From: Aureococcus anophagefferens
Taxonomy: Eukaryota > Sar > Pelagophyceae > Pelagomonadales > Pelagomonadaceae
Direction: 5' to 3'
NCBI RefSeq assembly: GCF_000186865.1
Contig: NW_008705566.1
Span: 2,411,699 to 2,475,698, forward strand
DNA length: 64,000 bases
Shown here: positions 45,486-55,000 of the stretch, piece by piece
Position numbering within the stretch: the first letter of the stretch is position 1
How the letters are laid out: each line of letters starts with the position of its first letter
The notes under the pieces: model-generated
The model's database searches: none
What the model was told of the DNA's origin: nothing
What the model saw: only the letters and a program-made list of their open reading frames with translations
Program-made: the position numbers and the translations under genes

Positions 45486-48400
45486 TTAGAGCCCGCCGGG
45501 GATTCGCCGGCGCATGCCGACGCTCTTCCCGAGCCTCGCCTTCGCCTGCGTCTCGGGGCTCCGGGCCCGCCGCGCGCCCGGCCCGGGCCCGCGCGGCCTC
45601 GGCCGGCCCGAGGGCGCCGGGCAGGGCCCCGGCGGCGGGACGAGCGGCGCCGCGGCCGCGGCGCGCGCGGGCCCGTGCGCGACGACGACCGCGCCACCGC
45701 CGGCGTCGACGTCGACGCGCAGCGTCCCGGAGGCGACGTCCTCGGCCGGCGCGCCGCACTGGAGGTGGGGCACGCGCGGCTGGAACGCGGCCGCGCGCGG
45801 CCCGAGCGCCGCGACGTCGACGTCGACGGCGCACGGCGTCGACGCCCAGCTCGCGAGGACGACGACGGCGGCGCCGTCGACGACGAAGGCCGTGCGCTTG
45901 ACGCGGTCGCCGCAGTCGCCCGGCGCCGTCGCGGCGAAGCGGGCGTCGCCGCGGCGCCAGAAGCCCACGAGCTCGGAGTCGCGGAGCTCGAAGGCGTCGA
46001 CCACGGCCCAGAGCGCGCCGAGGCGCGCGAGGGACGTGTCGCTGTCGAACCAGCCCGCGCGCTCCGTCATGCCGAAGAGGAGCGCCCGGTAGTAGAGCCG
46101 CGGCTGCTTGCGCACGGCGCCGCTGAGCATCTGGCTCGGCAGGCCGAAGGGCACGCCCGCGACGCCCACGAGGAAGTGGTCCGGCCCGAGCTCGTAGTTC
46201 GACGCCTCGCCGGTCCACACCGCGTCCATGTGGGGGTAGAGCTCGAGGTAGACCGCCGTCTTGTTCGCCGCGTGGAGGTCGAGGAAGGGCGCTCGGTGCG
46301 GCGCGTTCTTTTTGCTCGCGACCTTGGACAGCGCGCGCTCGGCGCCGCGCCGCGCGGCGCCGATGGCCGCGGGCGACGCGGAGATGCCGTCCATGTAGAA
46401 GCCCTTCATGCCGCCGCAGAGCGCGAGGTGGCGCGCGCCGCGCTGGAAGAAGCGGAGCCAGGCGCCGCCGGCCGCGACGGACGCGGCGACGTCGTCGTCC
46501 GTGCCGTGCGGCGCCGCGCCGGCGCCGGCGCCGCCGCCGCGCACGGGCGTGCGCCAGGCGAGGACGTAGTCGCCCGCGCCGAGGCGCGCGTCGAGCGTGC
46601 GGTCCGTCCGCGGCCTGCCGTCGGGCGACCTGCTCTCGTAGGCCGCGAGCGGCGCGTCCGCCGTGCCCCGGAAGAGCGCGGACGCGAGCGCGAGCTCCGC
46701 CGCGTGGATCGACGTCTCGCGGTGCGTGTAGTAGGGCGAGACGGCGACGCCCGCGGCCTCGCAGCTCTGGGCGTAGCGCCGCAGGCGGTGCATCGTCGCG
46801 TCGTGGAACGGGTAGTTGATGTACCTGGGGCGTTTCGGGGGCTCGCGCGGGCGTTTTTTTCTCGCGGGGCGCGGCGCGCGCGCGGGTTGAGCAGGCCGCC
46901 CTGGTGCAGCGAGACGCCGCGGACGCCCCGCTTCGCGAGGGCCGCGCAGTCCGGCGGGTCCCACTGCTTCGCGTGGAAGCGCCGCATCTCCGGCGCGAAG
47001 ATGGCCGCCGGGGTCAGGGCCCTGGCGGGCGTGACCGCGAACGAGAAGTCGAGCCGCGTCGCCGAGGCGGCGCCCTTCCTCCCGAAGACGCCCCTGCGCT
47101 TGTGCTTGGCCGCGGGCCCGCCGGAGGCGCGCAGCGTGACGACGCCGTCGTCCGTCGTCCAGCCCATGCCGCCGTGGCGCCAGCCCGCCGGGTAGGGCGG
47201 CGACAGCTTCCAGTCGAGCTGCGGGCCGTCGCCGTCGTCGCCCGCGGAGCGGTCGCGCGCGGAGAGGAGCCGGAGCTTCGCGCCGAGGTCCACGGTGCCG
47301 AGCCAGGCGAACTGGTCCCAGACGGAGCCCTCGGCGCCCATGCCCGGCGGCGAGCCCTTGCGCGCGTCGAGGGGGCGAGAAGGCGCCCACGTCCACGCGT
47401 GCCTTTTCTCGCGCGCGCCGCTCCGGAGCCCGAGCCCCGCCGCGAGCGGCGCCGCGCCCGGCCGGAAGGACGCGACGACGCTCACGTCGTCCCAGGGCGC
47501 CGGCGCCTCGACCGTCGCCGCGGCGACGACGCGCGCGTCCCGCGGCGCGACGCGCGCCTCGAAGGACACGCGCGACTCGCCGCACGCGGATGTCCAGCGC
47601 CAGACGAAGACGGGCGCCCCGTCGTCCAGGGAGCGCGTGAGCACGTCGGACGTGCGCTTCCAGGCGCCGCAGTCCGGCGCGAGCTCGAGGCGCAGGCCCC
47701 GGTCGTCGAAGAGGTCCGCGCCGCCGCGCGACCTGGGCAGGAAAAGGGTGATTCAAGTTCTCTTCAACGTGAGTGTTCCGCGCGCGCGCGTTCCGGAAAA
47801 AGCATCCATGCTTCGAGACCGTTCCGAGAGATGATCGTTCGTCCAAAAATCAGCCGAAACGAGTGGGAAACGGCCGAGATCGGAGCCTTTGAAGTTGGGA
47901 ATTTCGCACCCTTTTCCTGCCCTGCGCGCGACACGGCCGCGAAGACGCCGAGCCCCGCGCGCTTGCCCCGCGCGAGCGCCAGGGACCGCCCGAGGCCCAG
48001 GTCGATGATCCGGTCGTCGACGGGCTCCGCGGCCGGCGCGCGCCGCGGCGCCGCGCTCGCGAGCCAGGCGACGCGCGACGCGGGCGCCGCGGGCAACGCG
48101 CACGGCGACGCCGGCGGCGGCGCCTCCAGGGTCAGCCGCGCGGTCGCGACGGCGCGGCCGCCCGCGCGCACGGTCAGCGCGCCCGCCGTCTCGCCGCCGC
48201 GCGGCCGGCCCCGCGCGGCGAGGGCGACGACGAGGGGCTCGCCCGCGGCGACGGCCGCGAAATGGACGCCGCAGGCGACGCACGCGACGCCGGGCGCGTC
48301 GACGGTCACCGTCGCGTTCGCCATGGCGCGCCCGGCGACGACGGCGACGAGCGCGACGCCCGTCTCGCCGAGCGGGACCGCGACCGTGTCGGTTGTTGGT

Positions 48401-48762
48401 TGGAGCTTTTTGAGCGCGTCGAGCGGCAACGCGCGCCCGAGCGGGAGCGCGGCCGCCGGGTCCCGGAGCGGCCAGGCCGCGACGGCGTGCGCGCCGCCGG
48501 CGACGGCCGCCGCCGCGTCCCGCGTCGCGGCGGCGACGTCCGCCGGCGCCGTCGCCCAGGCCTTGGCCTCCCGCGCGACGGCGGCCTGGAGCGCCTCGCT
48601 CCAGGCCGACGACGCGCCGCCCGAGCTGCTCTTCAGCGCCGCCTCCGTTGCGTCCGCCGCCGCCGTCGGCGAGACGAAGTTGTCGTCGTCGCTGAAGACG
48701 GCGTTCTCTTCTGCAAATGTTACTGCTAGCAATAGCAGGAATCGCAATGGGGCAGCCCCCAT
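45486..48762 (-). CDS. Glycoside-hydrolase-like (GH123/DUF6067-type) secreted protein, three exons
   Basis: Exons, read on the minus strand, are 48762-47933, 47732-46884 and 46824-45486; 3018 bp in phase, 1005 residues. A signal peptide (MGAAPLRFLLLLAVTFAEE) comes first. Exons 1-2 are mostly beta-rich. Across intron 2 the sequence reads GVSLHQGGLLNP|YINYPFHDATMHRLRRYAQSCEAAGVAVSPYYTHRETS, followed by GGMKGFYMDGISASPAAIG, VYLELYPHMDAVWTGEASNYE, GVPFGLPSQMLSG and LLFGMTERAGW. These are the hallmarks of DUF6067/GH123-like proteins, in which acidic residues of the DGIS and WTGE blocks are likely catalytic. The substrate is unknown; GH123 enzymes cut N-acetylgalactosaminides. Intron 1 (47733-47932) is an introner; intron 2 (46825-46883, 59 bp) starts with GC. 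Confidence 0.75.
47733..47924 (-). mobile_element. Introner element, family 2, copy B
   Basis: 192 bp, identical in length to copy A and about 88-90% similar by eye. Read on the minus strand it begins CAGGGCAGGAAAAGG and ends CCTTTTCCTGCCCAG. The 8-bp target duplication is perfect: GTCGCGCG on the minus strand, at 47925-47932 and 47725-47732. Splicing from the GT that opens the upstream duplication (47932) to the CAG ending at 47733 removes the element and one duplication copy, and restores the codon GTG split in phase 2. It shares the internal segment TTCGGCTGATTTTTGGACGA with the other copies. Confidence 0.93.
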
Positions 48763-48814
48763 CGCGTGTAGTTTTGGGGTTAATGGTGCCGGCTCGTTTC
48801 ATGCGATCTTTGGC

Positions 48815-48839
48815 CAAGGGGATCTTCAAGATCCCCTTG
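48815..48839. repeat. Perfect 25-nt palindrome (hairpin)
   Basis: Two 12-base arms, CAAGGGGATCTT and AAGATCCCCTTG, are separated by one base. It lies in the 93-bp gap between the divergent starts of the glycoside-hydrolase-like gene (48762) and the SAP gene (48856). It could be a binding site for a dimeric factor or a hairpin in the SAP-gene 5' leader. Confidence 0.8.
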
Positions 48840-48855
48840 CTTTGGCTGCGCGGCT

Positions 48856-49593
48856 ATGGAGGCAGATGAAGCTTTATTAAAGCATGCCTATGGGCTGTGG
48901 GAAAAAATAGTCGAGAAGATTGAAGAGGAACACTCCACGGAGGACGCACGTGATATTTTGTGCTTGCTCATGCAGCGCGTGATGGAATTTGGCAATACCG
49001 TCTGTGAGGACGAAATAAAGAGACGCGCTCGACTTGCACTCAGGGTGGGCACCAAAGAGGACTTAGCAAAGGCCGCCCGCGCCAAAAAGAAACTGGATTT
49101 CGCAAAGGCCGCCCTCAAAACGACAAGATCTCTGATCGAGAGCGAGATCAACAACCGTTCGCTTCGGAGCTCCAAGGCCGATCTGGAGACGGAGTTGAGC
49201 GACTCGGGGAAACGCGCAAAAAAATTACGGAAGGAAAGAAACGCCGCAGCCGCGGAAGTCGAGGAGTTGCGTGCGCACAGGGATAGATTGGCTGAGGAGC
49301 TCGACGCATACAAAGACGCGTCGAAAGCAGCCGTCGAAGTTCTAAAAAAAACGCAGCGCGCCAAAATACCGAGGCTCGGCACGCAGACCGGGAAGTACGA
49401 ATTCGAAAAGGTCGCGGACGCGAAGGTCAAAGAGGGTCCTTGGGCCGACGAGTTGACGAAGGAGCACATCGACAAGATGAAGGTGCCGCAGCTACGGGCC
49501 GCCCTCGACGACCGCAGTCTCGACACCCAGGGCCTCAAGTCCGACCTCAAGGAGCGGCTCCTCGGCGCCATCGATGATGGTAAGACGAACTAA
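48856..49593 (+). CDS. Coiled-coil protein with C-terminal SAP domain; lower-GC gene
   Basis: 245 residues, ATG at 48856. Residues 1-55 are helical (ALLKHAYGLWEKIVEKIEEEHSTEDARDIL). Residues ~65-165 form a long charged coiled coil (KAARAKKKLDFAKAALKTTRSLIESEI ... LETELSDSGKRAKKLRKERNAAAAEVEELRAHRDRLAEELDAYKD). A C-terminal SAP motif at ~210-243 reads IDKMKVPQLRAALDDRSLDTQGLKSDLKERLLGAI, normally a DNA- or chromatin-binding helix pair. Codon use is strikingly AT-leaning for the first two thirds (many AAA, ATA, TTA codons) and returns to the GC-rich norm in the SAP part. That split may reflect a composite origin. Confidence 0.68.
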   Translation: MEADEALLKHAYGLWEKIVEKIEEEHSTEDARDILCLLMQRVMEFGNTVCEDEIKRRARLALRVGTKEDLAKAARAKKKLDFAKAALKTTRSLIESEINNRSLRSSKADLETELSDSGKRAKKLRKERNAAAAEVEELRAHRDRLAEELDAYKDASKAAVEVLKKTQRAKIPRLGTQTGKYEFEKVADAKVKEGPWADELTKEHIDKMKVPQLRAALDDRSLDTQGLKSDLKERLLGAIDDGKTN

Positions 49594-49636
49594 GTGTGTA
49601 ACTGCAGCTAACCCAAAACCCGCGCGCCCCACGCAA

Positions 49637-50581
49637 TCACGCCGCCTTCGGCTTCGCGGGCGCGGCGCCGCGCGAGAGGCCGTAGGCGAGGACGCCGCCG
49701 AGGGCGACGGCGCTGCCGACGACCTTGCGCTGGGAGGGCGCCTCGCCGAGGAACAGCACCGCGGCGACGAGGACGAAGACGCGCTTCGCCGCGTTCGCGA
49801 CGGCCTGGGGCACGGGCCCCAGGAGGTCGAGGACCTGGAAGGAGAACTCGTTGGAGAGGTAGTAGAGCGCGCCGGACTGGGCGACGAGCTTGAGCACGAG
49901 CGTCCGGTCCAGGCCCGGCGCGTCGAAGGCGGCCCGCGCCGCCGCGCCCTCGAGGTAGAGGCTCGGCCCGACGAGGCACGCGCACGAGCAGCACGTGAGG
50001 AGCGCGTAGTTGTTGCGCGCGTCGAGGCCCCGCTCCTCCTTGATGCGCTTCGTCATGAGCTTCTTGGCGATGACCTTGGCGAAGGCGAAGCAGACCGTGC
50101 TCGTCAGCGCGGCCTTCGCCGCGGGCCCGAAGAGGTCGCCCAAATCGACGGTCGCGCCGGGCTTCATCGCCGCGTGGACGACGCCGCCGACGATGGGCGC
50201 GAGCGACGCGTTCGTCGCCAGCGACGGCCGCGACCCGAGGAAGACGACGCCGATGACCGTGCCGATGATCGGCTCCAAGGCTTTGATGACGTGCGCCATG
50301 AACACCGAGCCCGCGCCGAAGGAGAAGACCTGCGCCGCGTGGCCCGTGCTGTGCAGCAGGCCCATGGGCAGGAAGTTGGCGCCCAGGAAGTGCGCGTCGA
50401 CCTTGGGCGCCGTGCGCAGGCCCGCGAGCCAGGCCGGCGCGATGAGCGCCACGCCGGCGAAGAGCTGGAGCCAGGCGACGACCCACGGGTACGGGAACAG
50501 GTTCAGCGCCTGCTTGTTGAGCACGTTGAAGAACGAATTGCAGCTGTACCAGCCCAGCAGGTTGAACGCGAGCGCGAGCAT
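49637..50581 (-). CDS. Triose-phosphate/sugar-phosphate translocator (TPT, DMT superfamily)
   Basis: 314 residues from the ATG at 50579-50581, matching the mature TPT length. The first helix reads LALAFNLLGWYSCNSFFNVLNKQALNLFPYPWVVAWLQLF, the signature start of plastid phosphate translocators (W-Y-x-x-N-x-x-F-N-x-x-N-K). Further blocks include LHSTGHAAQVFSFGAGSVFMAHVIKALEPIIGTVIG and FAKVIAKKLMTKRIKE, and near the end YYLSNEFSFQVLDLLGPVPQAVANAAKRVFVLVAAVLFLGE, ending with basic PAKPKAA. TPT proteins exchange phosphate for triose-P, PEP or hexose-P across plastid envelopes. No transit peptide precedes this ATG, as expected for outer envelope or Golgi members; a longer upstream start cannot be excluded. 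It is divergent from GPI8, about 140 bp away. Confidence 0.85.
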   Translation of the reverse strand: MLALAFNLLGWYSCNSFFNVLNKQALNLFPYPWVVAWLQLFAGVALIAPAWLAGLRTAPKVDAHFLGANFLPMGLLHSTGHAAQVFSFGAGSVFMAHVIKALEPIIGTVIGVVFLGSRPSLATNASLAPIVGGVVHAAMKPGATVDLGDLFGPAAKAALTSTVCFAFAKVIAKKLMTKRIKEERGLDARNNYALLTCCSCACLVGPSLYLEGAAARAAFDAPGLDRTLVLKLVAQSGALYYLSNEFSFQVLDLLGPVPQAVANAAKRVFVLVAAVLFLGEAPSQRKVVGSAVALGGVLAYGLSRGAAPAKPKAA

Positions 50582-50724
50582 GGCTGGCAGCGCGCGACGA
50601 CGACGACGTCGAGGCGCGGCGGCAAGATCGAGACAGCAAAAAGGCAACCCTGGGAAAACAGCGACTTTTTGATCTTTTTGCCACAGGCATGGGCGCGTCG
50701 CGCCTGCATTCAAACCACTCAATA

Positions 50725-51675
50725 ATGATGCGAGCCCTCGTCTACGCGCTCGTCGCGAGCTTGACGCGCGCCGCGACAACGACGACCACAAATTTCCGCG
50801 GCGAGGACACGTGGGTCGTGCTCGTGGGCGCGAGCCGCTACTTCGCCAACTACCGCCACGCGGCGAACGTGCTGGCCATGCGGCGCATCGCGCAGCGCCT
50901 GGGCGTGCCCCGGGAGCGGCTGCTCGTGCTCCTCGCCGAGGACCCGACCTTCGACGGGCGGAACCCGCACCGCGGCCGCGTGTTCATCTCCGCGAACGGC
51001 AAGCGGCGCGCCGCGGACGACCTCGCGGGCGACTGGGGCGCGAACGCGACGCACCTCTTCGCGGACGTCGACTACGCCGGCGACGAGGTGACGCCGGAGC
51101 TCGTGCGGCACCTGCTCACGGGCCGCCTCGGCGCGTCGACGCCCCGGTCGCGGCGCCTCGACTCTGGGCCCGCGTCGAACGTGCTGGTCTACCTCACGGG
51201 CCACGGCGGCGACGAGTTCCTCAAGTTCCACGACAGCGACGAGCTCTCGGCCGTCGAGATCGCCGACGCCGTCGCCGAGATGCGCGCCAAGGGCCGCTAC
51301 GGCCGCCTCGTGCTCGTGGCCGACACGTGCCAGGCCGGGTCGCTCCTCGCGCGCCTCTCGCCGTCGACGACGCCGAACGTCCTCGGCGTCGCGTCGGCGA
51401 AGCTCGGCGAGAACGCCTACGCGGCGGGCGCCGACGCCGTCGTCGGCGTCGCCCTCGCGGACCGCTTCACGGAGCACGTGTCCAAGTTCTTCGACGGCAA
51501 CCGCGCGTCGTCGGGCACGTGGGGCGACTTCGAGCGGAGCCTGCGCAAGGCGCCGACGCGGTCCACGCTCGTCGTCGAGGACGCGGCCTGGGGCGCGCCG
51601 GACTGGCGCGCCGCGCCCCTCGCGGCCTTCTTCGGCTCCGAGCCCACGTTCCACCTCACGCCGTGGCCGCCCTAA
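50725..51675 (+). CDS. PIGK: GPI-anchor transamidase catalytic subunit GPI8/PIG-K
   Basis: 316 residues from the ATG at 50725 (a second ATG follows directly). A signal peptide (MRALVYALVASLTRA) is followed by the caspase-like C13 peptidase domain: WVVLVGASRYFANYRHAANVLAM, RNPHRGRVF, VDYAGDEVTPELVRHLLTGR, LVYLTGHGGDEFLKFHDSDELS with catalytic His160, VADTCQAGSLL with catalytic Cys202, and LADRFTEHVSKFF. The positions match the human enzyme closely (His164, Cys206). It attaches GPI anchors to proteins in the ER lumen. The C-terminal TM helix of animal PIG-K is absent, as in several protists. Its stop is 3 bp from the stop of the RanBP2-finger gene. Confidence 0.94.
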   Translation: MMRALVYALVASLTRAATTTTTNFRGEDTWVVLVGASRYFANYRHAANVLAMRRIAQRLGVPRERLLVLLAEDPTFDGRNPHRGRVFISANGKRRAADDLAGDWGANATHLFADVDYAGDEVTPELVRHLLTGRLGASTPRSRRLDSGPASNVLVYLTGHGGDEFLKFHDSDELSAVEIADAVAEMRAKGRYGRLVLVADTCQAGSLLARLSPSTTPNVLGVASAKLGENAYAAGADAVVGVALADRFTEHVSKFFDGNRASSGTWGDFERSLRKAPTRSTLVVEDAAWGAPDWRAAPLAAFFGSEPTFHLTPWPP

Positions 51676-51677
51676 CG

Positions 51678-53426
51678 TTAGAGCATCTCCCGCGCCGCGG
51701 ACGCGAGCGTGTCCGCCTCCGCGAAGGAGAGCCCCATGTCGATGAAGTCGTCGAGCGTCAGGTGGGGCAGGTCCCGGAGGCTCTGGATCTCCTCCTCGCG
51801 GAACCGCGCGACGTGGCGCCGCAGGCCGAACGCCTCGAGGAACGTCGCGAGCTGCTCGAACGGCGACGCGACGGGCGGCGGCGCGGCCCGCGGCGGCGGC
51901 GCCCTCGGCGGCGGCGCGGGCGGCGGCGGCGCGGTCCGCGCCGGCGTCGGCCTCGGCGCGGCGGCGGGCGCCGCGGTCCCCGGCTTCGGCGCGCCGCACT
52001 GGCGGCAGGCCTTCGTGGCGCGTTTGTAGTTGACGTTGTCGCAGAGTTGGCACCGCCAGAAGCCGTGCTTCAGCGGCAGCATCGCGCAGGCGCTCGACCG
52101 CGGGTCGCCGCAGTCGGCGCAGACCAAATTCTTCGAGAAGTTGTGCTTTACGCAGCCGTCGGCGCCGCAGATCCAGTCGCCGACCATGGCCACGATGGGG
52201 CAGCTCGGCAGCCGCTTCTTCCCGCAGGCCATGCACTTCTTGCGCTTGACGCCGTGGAGCTTGTGGAAGTTGTTCACGCCGCAGGCGCAGATCCAGTCGC
52301 CGGGCTTCCACGAGCCCCTGACGTCGACCATCGTCGGGATGTCGGCCGGCCTCTTGCGGCGCCGGCCGCTCGACGGCGCCGCGGGCCGCGGCGGCTCGGG
52401 CTCGTAGTAGGGCTCCGGCTCCGGGGCGGCGTACTGCGGGACCGGCTCGGGCGCGTAGTAGGGCTCCGGTTCGCGCGAAAAGTACTCCGGCTCGGGCGCC
52501 CAGGGGTCCGACCACGACGGCGCCTCGGGCGCGTACGTCGGCGCCTCGGGCGCGTAGGCCGGCTCCCACGACGGCGCCTCGGGCGCGTAGGCCGGCTCCC
52601 ACGCGGGCGGCGGCGCGGCGACGGTCCGCGGCGAGCCGCCGCCGAGGCTCGGGAAGGCCTCCATCGTCGGCGGCGCCTGCGGCGCCGCCGCCTCGCGCGG
52701 CGCCGGCTCCGGCGCGCGCGGCGCCGGCTTTTCCCAGGCGTCGTCGCCGTCGTAGGTCGGGGCCGGCTCCGGCGCGCCGAGGTCCAGGAGCTTCTTCGCG
52801 CCCTTCTTCGGCTTCGCCCTGCGCCGCGCCGCCTCGGGCTTCTCCGCCGCCTCGTCGCCTTTCTTCACGCGGAGCGAGCACGCGTCGAGCGCGATCTCGG
52901 ACGGCGCGACGACGGCGCGCGGCGCGGCCGCCGCCTCGCGCTTCGCGGCGACGGCGCAGCGCCGCGCCGTCGCGCCGCCGTCGTCGTCGGCGGCCTCCTC
53001 CTCCTCGGCCTCGTAGCCGTAGTCGGCCCACTTGTTGACGATGACGGACACGCCGCCGCCCATGCAGCCGCCGTCGCAGTTCGTGAGGAACTTGAGGCGG
53101 CCGGCGCGCGTCGACGAGTCCCGCGCGATGAAGCGGCGCCGCCCGAGCTTGACGGGCTTCTTGCACTTGCGGCACGACTCGCCGTTCGACTGCGGCGCGG
53201 GCGTCGCCCGCACGGACGCGGGCAGCGACCACCAGAGCTCGATGAACTCGTAGGGCGACTGCGCCGCGCCGATGCGCCGCGCCCAGGCCTCGCCGTTCTC
53301 GCAGAGCCGCCCGGCGTCCCGCGCCGCCGCGGCGCGCGCCTCGGAGCTCTTGTGCGCCGCGTAGTAGGCCGGACCCACGAGCTTGGCGCCGGCCTGCTCG
53401 CGCCCCTCGGTCACGAAGCGGACCAT
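51678..53426 (-). CDS. RanBP2-type zinc-finger protein with C-terminal SAM domain
   Basis: 582 residues from the ATG at 53424-53426. Residues ~75-125 hold a Cys-rich unit (ESCRKCKKPVKLGRRRFIARDSS ... NCDGGCMGGG). The middle (~130-350) is low-complexity, with SWEPAYAPEAP and EPEPYYAPEP repeats (tandem DNA repeats near 52390-52610). Three RanBP2-like or related fingers follow: WICACGVNNFHKLHGVKRKKCMACG, WICGADGCVKHNFSKNLVCADCG and FWRCQLCDNVNYKRATKACRQCG. The last ~58 residues form a SAM domain (FEQLATFLEAFGLRRHVARFREEEI ... LTLDDFIDMGLSFAEADTLASAAREML). Such fingers bind ssRNA or ubiquitin, and SAM domains mediate oligomerisation. An RNA-granule role is an inference. Confidence 0.75.
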   Translation of the reverse strand: MVRFVTEGREQAGAKLVGPAYYAAHKSSEARAAAARDAGRLCENGEAWARRIGAAQSPYEFIELWWSLPASVRATPAPQSNGESCRKCKKPVKLGRRRFIARDSSTRAGRLKFLTNCDGGCMGGGVSVIVNKWADYGYEAEEEEAADDDGGATARRCAVAAKREAAAAPRAVVAPSEIALDACSLRVKKGDEAAEKPEAARRRAKPKKGAKKLLDLGAPEPAPTYDGDDAWEKPAPRAPEPAPREAAAPQAPPTMEAFPSLGGGSPRTVAAPPPAWEPAYAPEAPSWEPAYAPEAPTYAPEAPSWSDPWAPEPEYFSREPEPYYAPEPVPQYAAPEPEPYYEPEPPRPAAPSSGRRRKRPADIPTMVDVRGSWKPGDWICACGVNNFHKLHGVKRKKCMACGKKRLPSCPIVAMVGDWICGADGCVKHNFSKNLVCADCGDPRSSACAMLPLKHGFWRCQLCDNVNYKRATKACRQCGAPKPGTAAPAAAPRPTPARTAPPPPAPPPRAPPPRAAPPPVASPFEQLATFLEAFGLRRHVARFREEEIQSLRDLPHLTLDDFIDMGLSFAEADTLASAAREML

Positions 53427-53448
53427 GCTGTTCGCTGCGCTGCTCGCG

Positions 53449-53560
53449 CGGCGCGCGCGCAGGAGCGAAGGAGCGCGACGAGCGGCGCGCGCGCAGGGCG
53501 TCAAGAGCACGCAGGAGCGAAGCGCGACGAGCGGCGCGCGCGCAGGGCGTCAAGAGCGCC
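53449..53560. repeat. Short tandem repeat in a divergent promoter gap
   Basis: The block GGCGCGCGCGCAGGGCGTCA, continuing AGAGC, occurs at 53483 and again about 50 bases later. Degenerate copies of GAGCGAAG...GCGCGACGAGC lie before each. The repeats span most of the gap between the RanBP2-finger gene (-) and the EF-hand/Hint gene (+). Confidence 0.75.
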
Positions 53561-53662
53561 TTCGCTTGAGTCCCACCTCGATGCTGAGTGCTCTCCGCTC
53601 GGCGCGCCGTCGGCGCGGCTGGCTTTTTGAACCTTTGAAGCGCCGCCTGAGCAATCCTGGCA

Positions 53663-54954
53663 ATGCTCTCGATGGTGGGGCTGCGCCGCGCCGCGCCCGC
53701 GGTCCGGTGGCTCAAGCAGCCGCGCGTGTCGCTCCGCTACCTCAAGGACCCGCCGGCGCCGCCGCCGCCGCGCCCGTCCTGGGACGGGAAGCAGATCGTG
53801 CGCTTCGGGCCGAACGATCCCATCGACCGCCTGCGCGAGTGGCAGGCCATGAGCCCGGAGACGCGGCGCGATTGGGAGAAGCTCGGCTGGACCTATGAGA
53901 ACTGGAAGACCGGCTACCCGCCGAAGCCGTGGAGCGAGAGCTGCGACTGGGGCGAGCTCTCGACCGTGGGCGGGCAGGCCCACGCGCGGCGTCGCGCGAC
54001 AGGTTTCATTGAAGACATCCAACCCTGTGTAGGCCGCGCGCGACGCCGCGATGCGGCTCGGCTACGACGGCCGGCTCTGGGACGCCGACGACGAGGCGAC
54101 CTACGCCGCGGACGTGCAGGATGGGAACTACCTCAAGACGGCGCTGGCCATCGTCGCCGGAATGGTCCTCCTCTGCCCGCTCCTCGCCTGGCTGGACAGC
54201 CGCAAATGGAAGAAGATCGGCGTCACCGACGAGGAGCGCGTCCGGATGCGCCACTTCATCACGGCCGCGACGCGCAAGGACGCGGCGCTCGTCAAGGCGC
54301 TCGACGAGCGGGAGGTCGACGACGGCTCCGACTGGTACCTCGGCCGGCTCCGCGAGCTCTACGTGAAGCTCGCGGACAAGAGCACAGGCCAGATCACGCG
54401 CGCGTCCTGGGACGCGGCCGGCGGCGGCGCGATGGCGGCCGGGCCGGACGGGTGGGGCGACGCCGCGTGGGAGGACGCGGACGCCAAGGACGCCGCGTGC
54501 CTGCTCTTCTCGGCGGCGGACCTCGGCCACGACGAGGTGCTCACGTTCGCCGAATTCTGCCAGCTGGCCGTGCTCTCCGCGGAGGCGGGCGCGGGCGACG
54601 TCGACGCCCAGGCGGACATCCTGTGCATGCTGGTGGACGAGGACCGCAACCAGGCCATCGAGCACCACGAGCTGCGGACGTTCTGCCACCGCGCGAAGCG
54701 CTGGGGGCTCTGCCGCGATCTCGGCAAGGCCGACGACATCTGCGACGACATCTGGCACGAGGCCTACGGCGACGAAAACGGCATGATCACCAAGGAATCG
54801 TTCCGCAAGGTCGCGCGCCGCTTCCGGCCCGTCGACGCGCCGGGCGCGGTCCTCGGCGCGGGCGACGACTGGGCGGACCTGCGCAAGAAGCACGAGGAGC
54901 ACTACTTCAAGGTCCAGGAGCGGAGGGGCGGCGGCAGCGGGCACATGGGGGGCT

Positions 54955-55000
<46 letters not shown>

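Noticed and set aside
47733..47924. The introners as fragments of a larger autonomous transposon
   Set aside because: Each copy is bounded by its own inverted repeats and target duplication at the same length within a family, and none carries coding capacity for a transposase. They are complete non-autonomous units.
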